39,834 nt of DNA from a virus: the IMG/VR virus record IMGVR_UViG_3300009008_000095, positions 1 to 39,834 of that record; one strand, written 5' to 3'. The position numbers and the translations under genes are program-made. Under the pieces are notes generated by a model. It was not told the origin of the DNA, made no database searches, and saw nothing but the letters and a program-made list of their open reading frames with translations. Of this stretch, positions 39,067-39,834 are shown piece by piece (position 1 is the stretch's first letter; each line of letters opens with the position of its first letter).

Positions 39067-39834
39067 TTACGCGCCAATACCACCACCTCCTGCATCAATG
39101 TCAAGTCTAAATGTAACTCCATATGAACCTTCATATGTTGATTCTGTAGAGCCCGTTACTTTGGCAAACACGCCCACTCCAGACCAATCTAAAGTCCACC
39201 CAGTTGCTGTTCTTGGGTCAGTTCCAGTTCCAGTTTCAAAATCACCATTACTTAATCTATCAAAAAAACTTGCAGACACTACTCCTGGCTCATCTATCAT
39301 AAAATAACCAAATCTTGCAACATATTGTTTGGTAGAACTATCTTGTATATAAAATGAACCAGATGTTGTAGCTAATCCTATTTCTTGTGAAGCCGATGTT
39401 TGTGTAATACCCCCCGTTTCAATGTTCCACCCACCAATATCCCCGGCACTCGATGAAACTGTTCCTGCCATTGTAACATCACCAGTTTTAGATAAATGAA
39501 AGTTACTTGAACTTATCTCAATTGTACCACCACTATCTGGTGAACCACTAATAAACTGACCACCAGTACCAGTCTTTCCTTTTCCTAACATAAAACCAGA
39601 TGAACTCATTATAAGAGTTTCAGTACTATGATTATATTGTATTCTACCCCCGTCTGAGTTACCAAGTAATAAACTACCAAGTCCACTTACATAAAATCCC
39701 TTTTGTCTATTAGAAGCACCCACGCCCTCCCAATCTGTAGGAGGCGTACTACCTAATGATATAACACCATTATTACTACTACTGATTATTATATTAGCAG
39801 TATTTAAATTAAACGCTTCTGTTTGTATATTAAA
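39067..39834 (-). CDS. Tail fibre, truncated at the window edge, ends mid-domain
   Basis: The reading frame is open to the right edge, so this is the 3' part of a longer gene. The GTG at 39723 need not be the start. The visible 256 residues are Ser/Gly/Thr-rich fibre stalk (IISSSNNGVISLGSTPPTDWEG, GGRIQYNHSTETLIMSSSGFML, TGDVTMAGTVSSSAGDIGGWNIE). The end has LSNGDFETG and GWTLDWSG, the opening of a carbohydrate-binding-like domain, but it stops at GGGGIGA before the domain is complete. The SET gene starts 2 bases later. Confidence 0.85.
   Translation of the reverse strand, partial: FNIQTEAFNLNTANIIISSSNNGVISLGSTPPTDWEGVGASNRQKGFYVSGLGSLLLGNSDGGRIQYNHSTETLIMSSSGFMLGKGKTGTGGQFISGSPDSGGTIEISSSNFHLSKTGDVTMAGTVSSSAGDIGGWNIETGGITQTSASQEIGLATTSGSFYIQDSSTKQYVARFGYFMIDEPGVVSASFFDRLSNGDFETGTGTDPRTATGWTLDWSGVGVFAKVTGSTESTYEGSYGVTFRLDIDAGGGGIGA

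Overview
The window looks like part of the genome of a T4-like (contractile-tailed) phage, probably marine. It is AT-rich and tightly packed, and every convincing gene lies on the minus strand. The T4 structural and packaging set is recognisable: terminase large subunit (gp17), portal (gp20), prohead protease (gp21), scaffold (gp22), major capsid protein (gp23), neck proteins (gp13, gp14), tail terminator/sheath stabiliser (gp15), sheath (gp18), tube (gp19) and the start of a gp26-like baseplate gene. A phage-encoded ribosomal protein bS21 and many S74-type fibre modules fit marine myophages such as pelagiphages or cyanophage relatives. The host cannot be named from the sequence. Most genes have a GGAG-type ribosome binding site. 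I saw no tRNA and no CRISPR array, and no stretch over 300 bases lacks a gene.

Layout in transcription order (high to low coordinates). (1) 39834-35481: tail-fibre block. A fibre gene enters from the right edge and stops at 39067. A small SET-domain gene, apparently frameshifted, follows. The next gene (38675-37482) looks like the continuation of the interrupted fibre. Two tandem S74-chaperone fibres follow. (2) 35440-31432: a GH108-type lysin, a P-loop kinase-like protein, and an 885-residue protein joining a nucleotidyltransferase (HxGH) domain to a ligase-like (KxDG) domain. (3) 31424-27227: zinc-ribbon protein, small protein, gp17, gp20. (4) 27169-18942: about a dozen small or medium head-region genes around gp21, many with a short amphipathic N-terminal peptide ending in a T4-type prohead-protease site, then bS21. 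(5) 18890-16116: a three-hairpin leader, gp22 and gp23, closed by a terminator. (6) 16027-12574 and below: an HNH endonuclease, gp13, gp14, gp15 and three small tail or fibre-like proteins. (7) 11035-266: a 2425-residue collagen-like fibre ending in an S74 chaperone, a coiled-coil protein, gp18, gp19 and their terminators, then the baseplate gene at the left edge.

The most interesting reading is that the genes around gp21, including the kinase and the nucleotidyltransferase-ligase fusion, carry capsid-targeting peptides like those of T4 internal proteins. If so, this phage may package nucleotide- or RNA-repair-type enzymes in the head, have gp21 cut them (possibly the fusion into several enzymes), and inject them with the DNA. 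This is inference from motifs and needs virion proteomics. Other leads are a fibre domain split by a SET gene, bS21 directly upstream of a structured capsid-gene leader, and a repeated intergenic motif that is the reverse of the T4 late promoter element.
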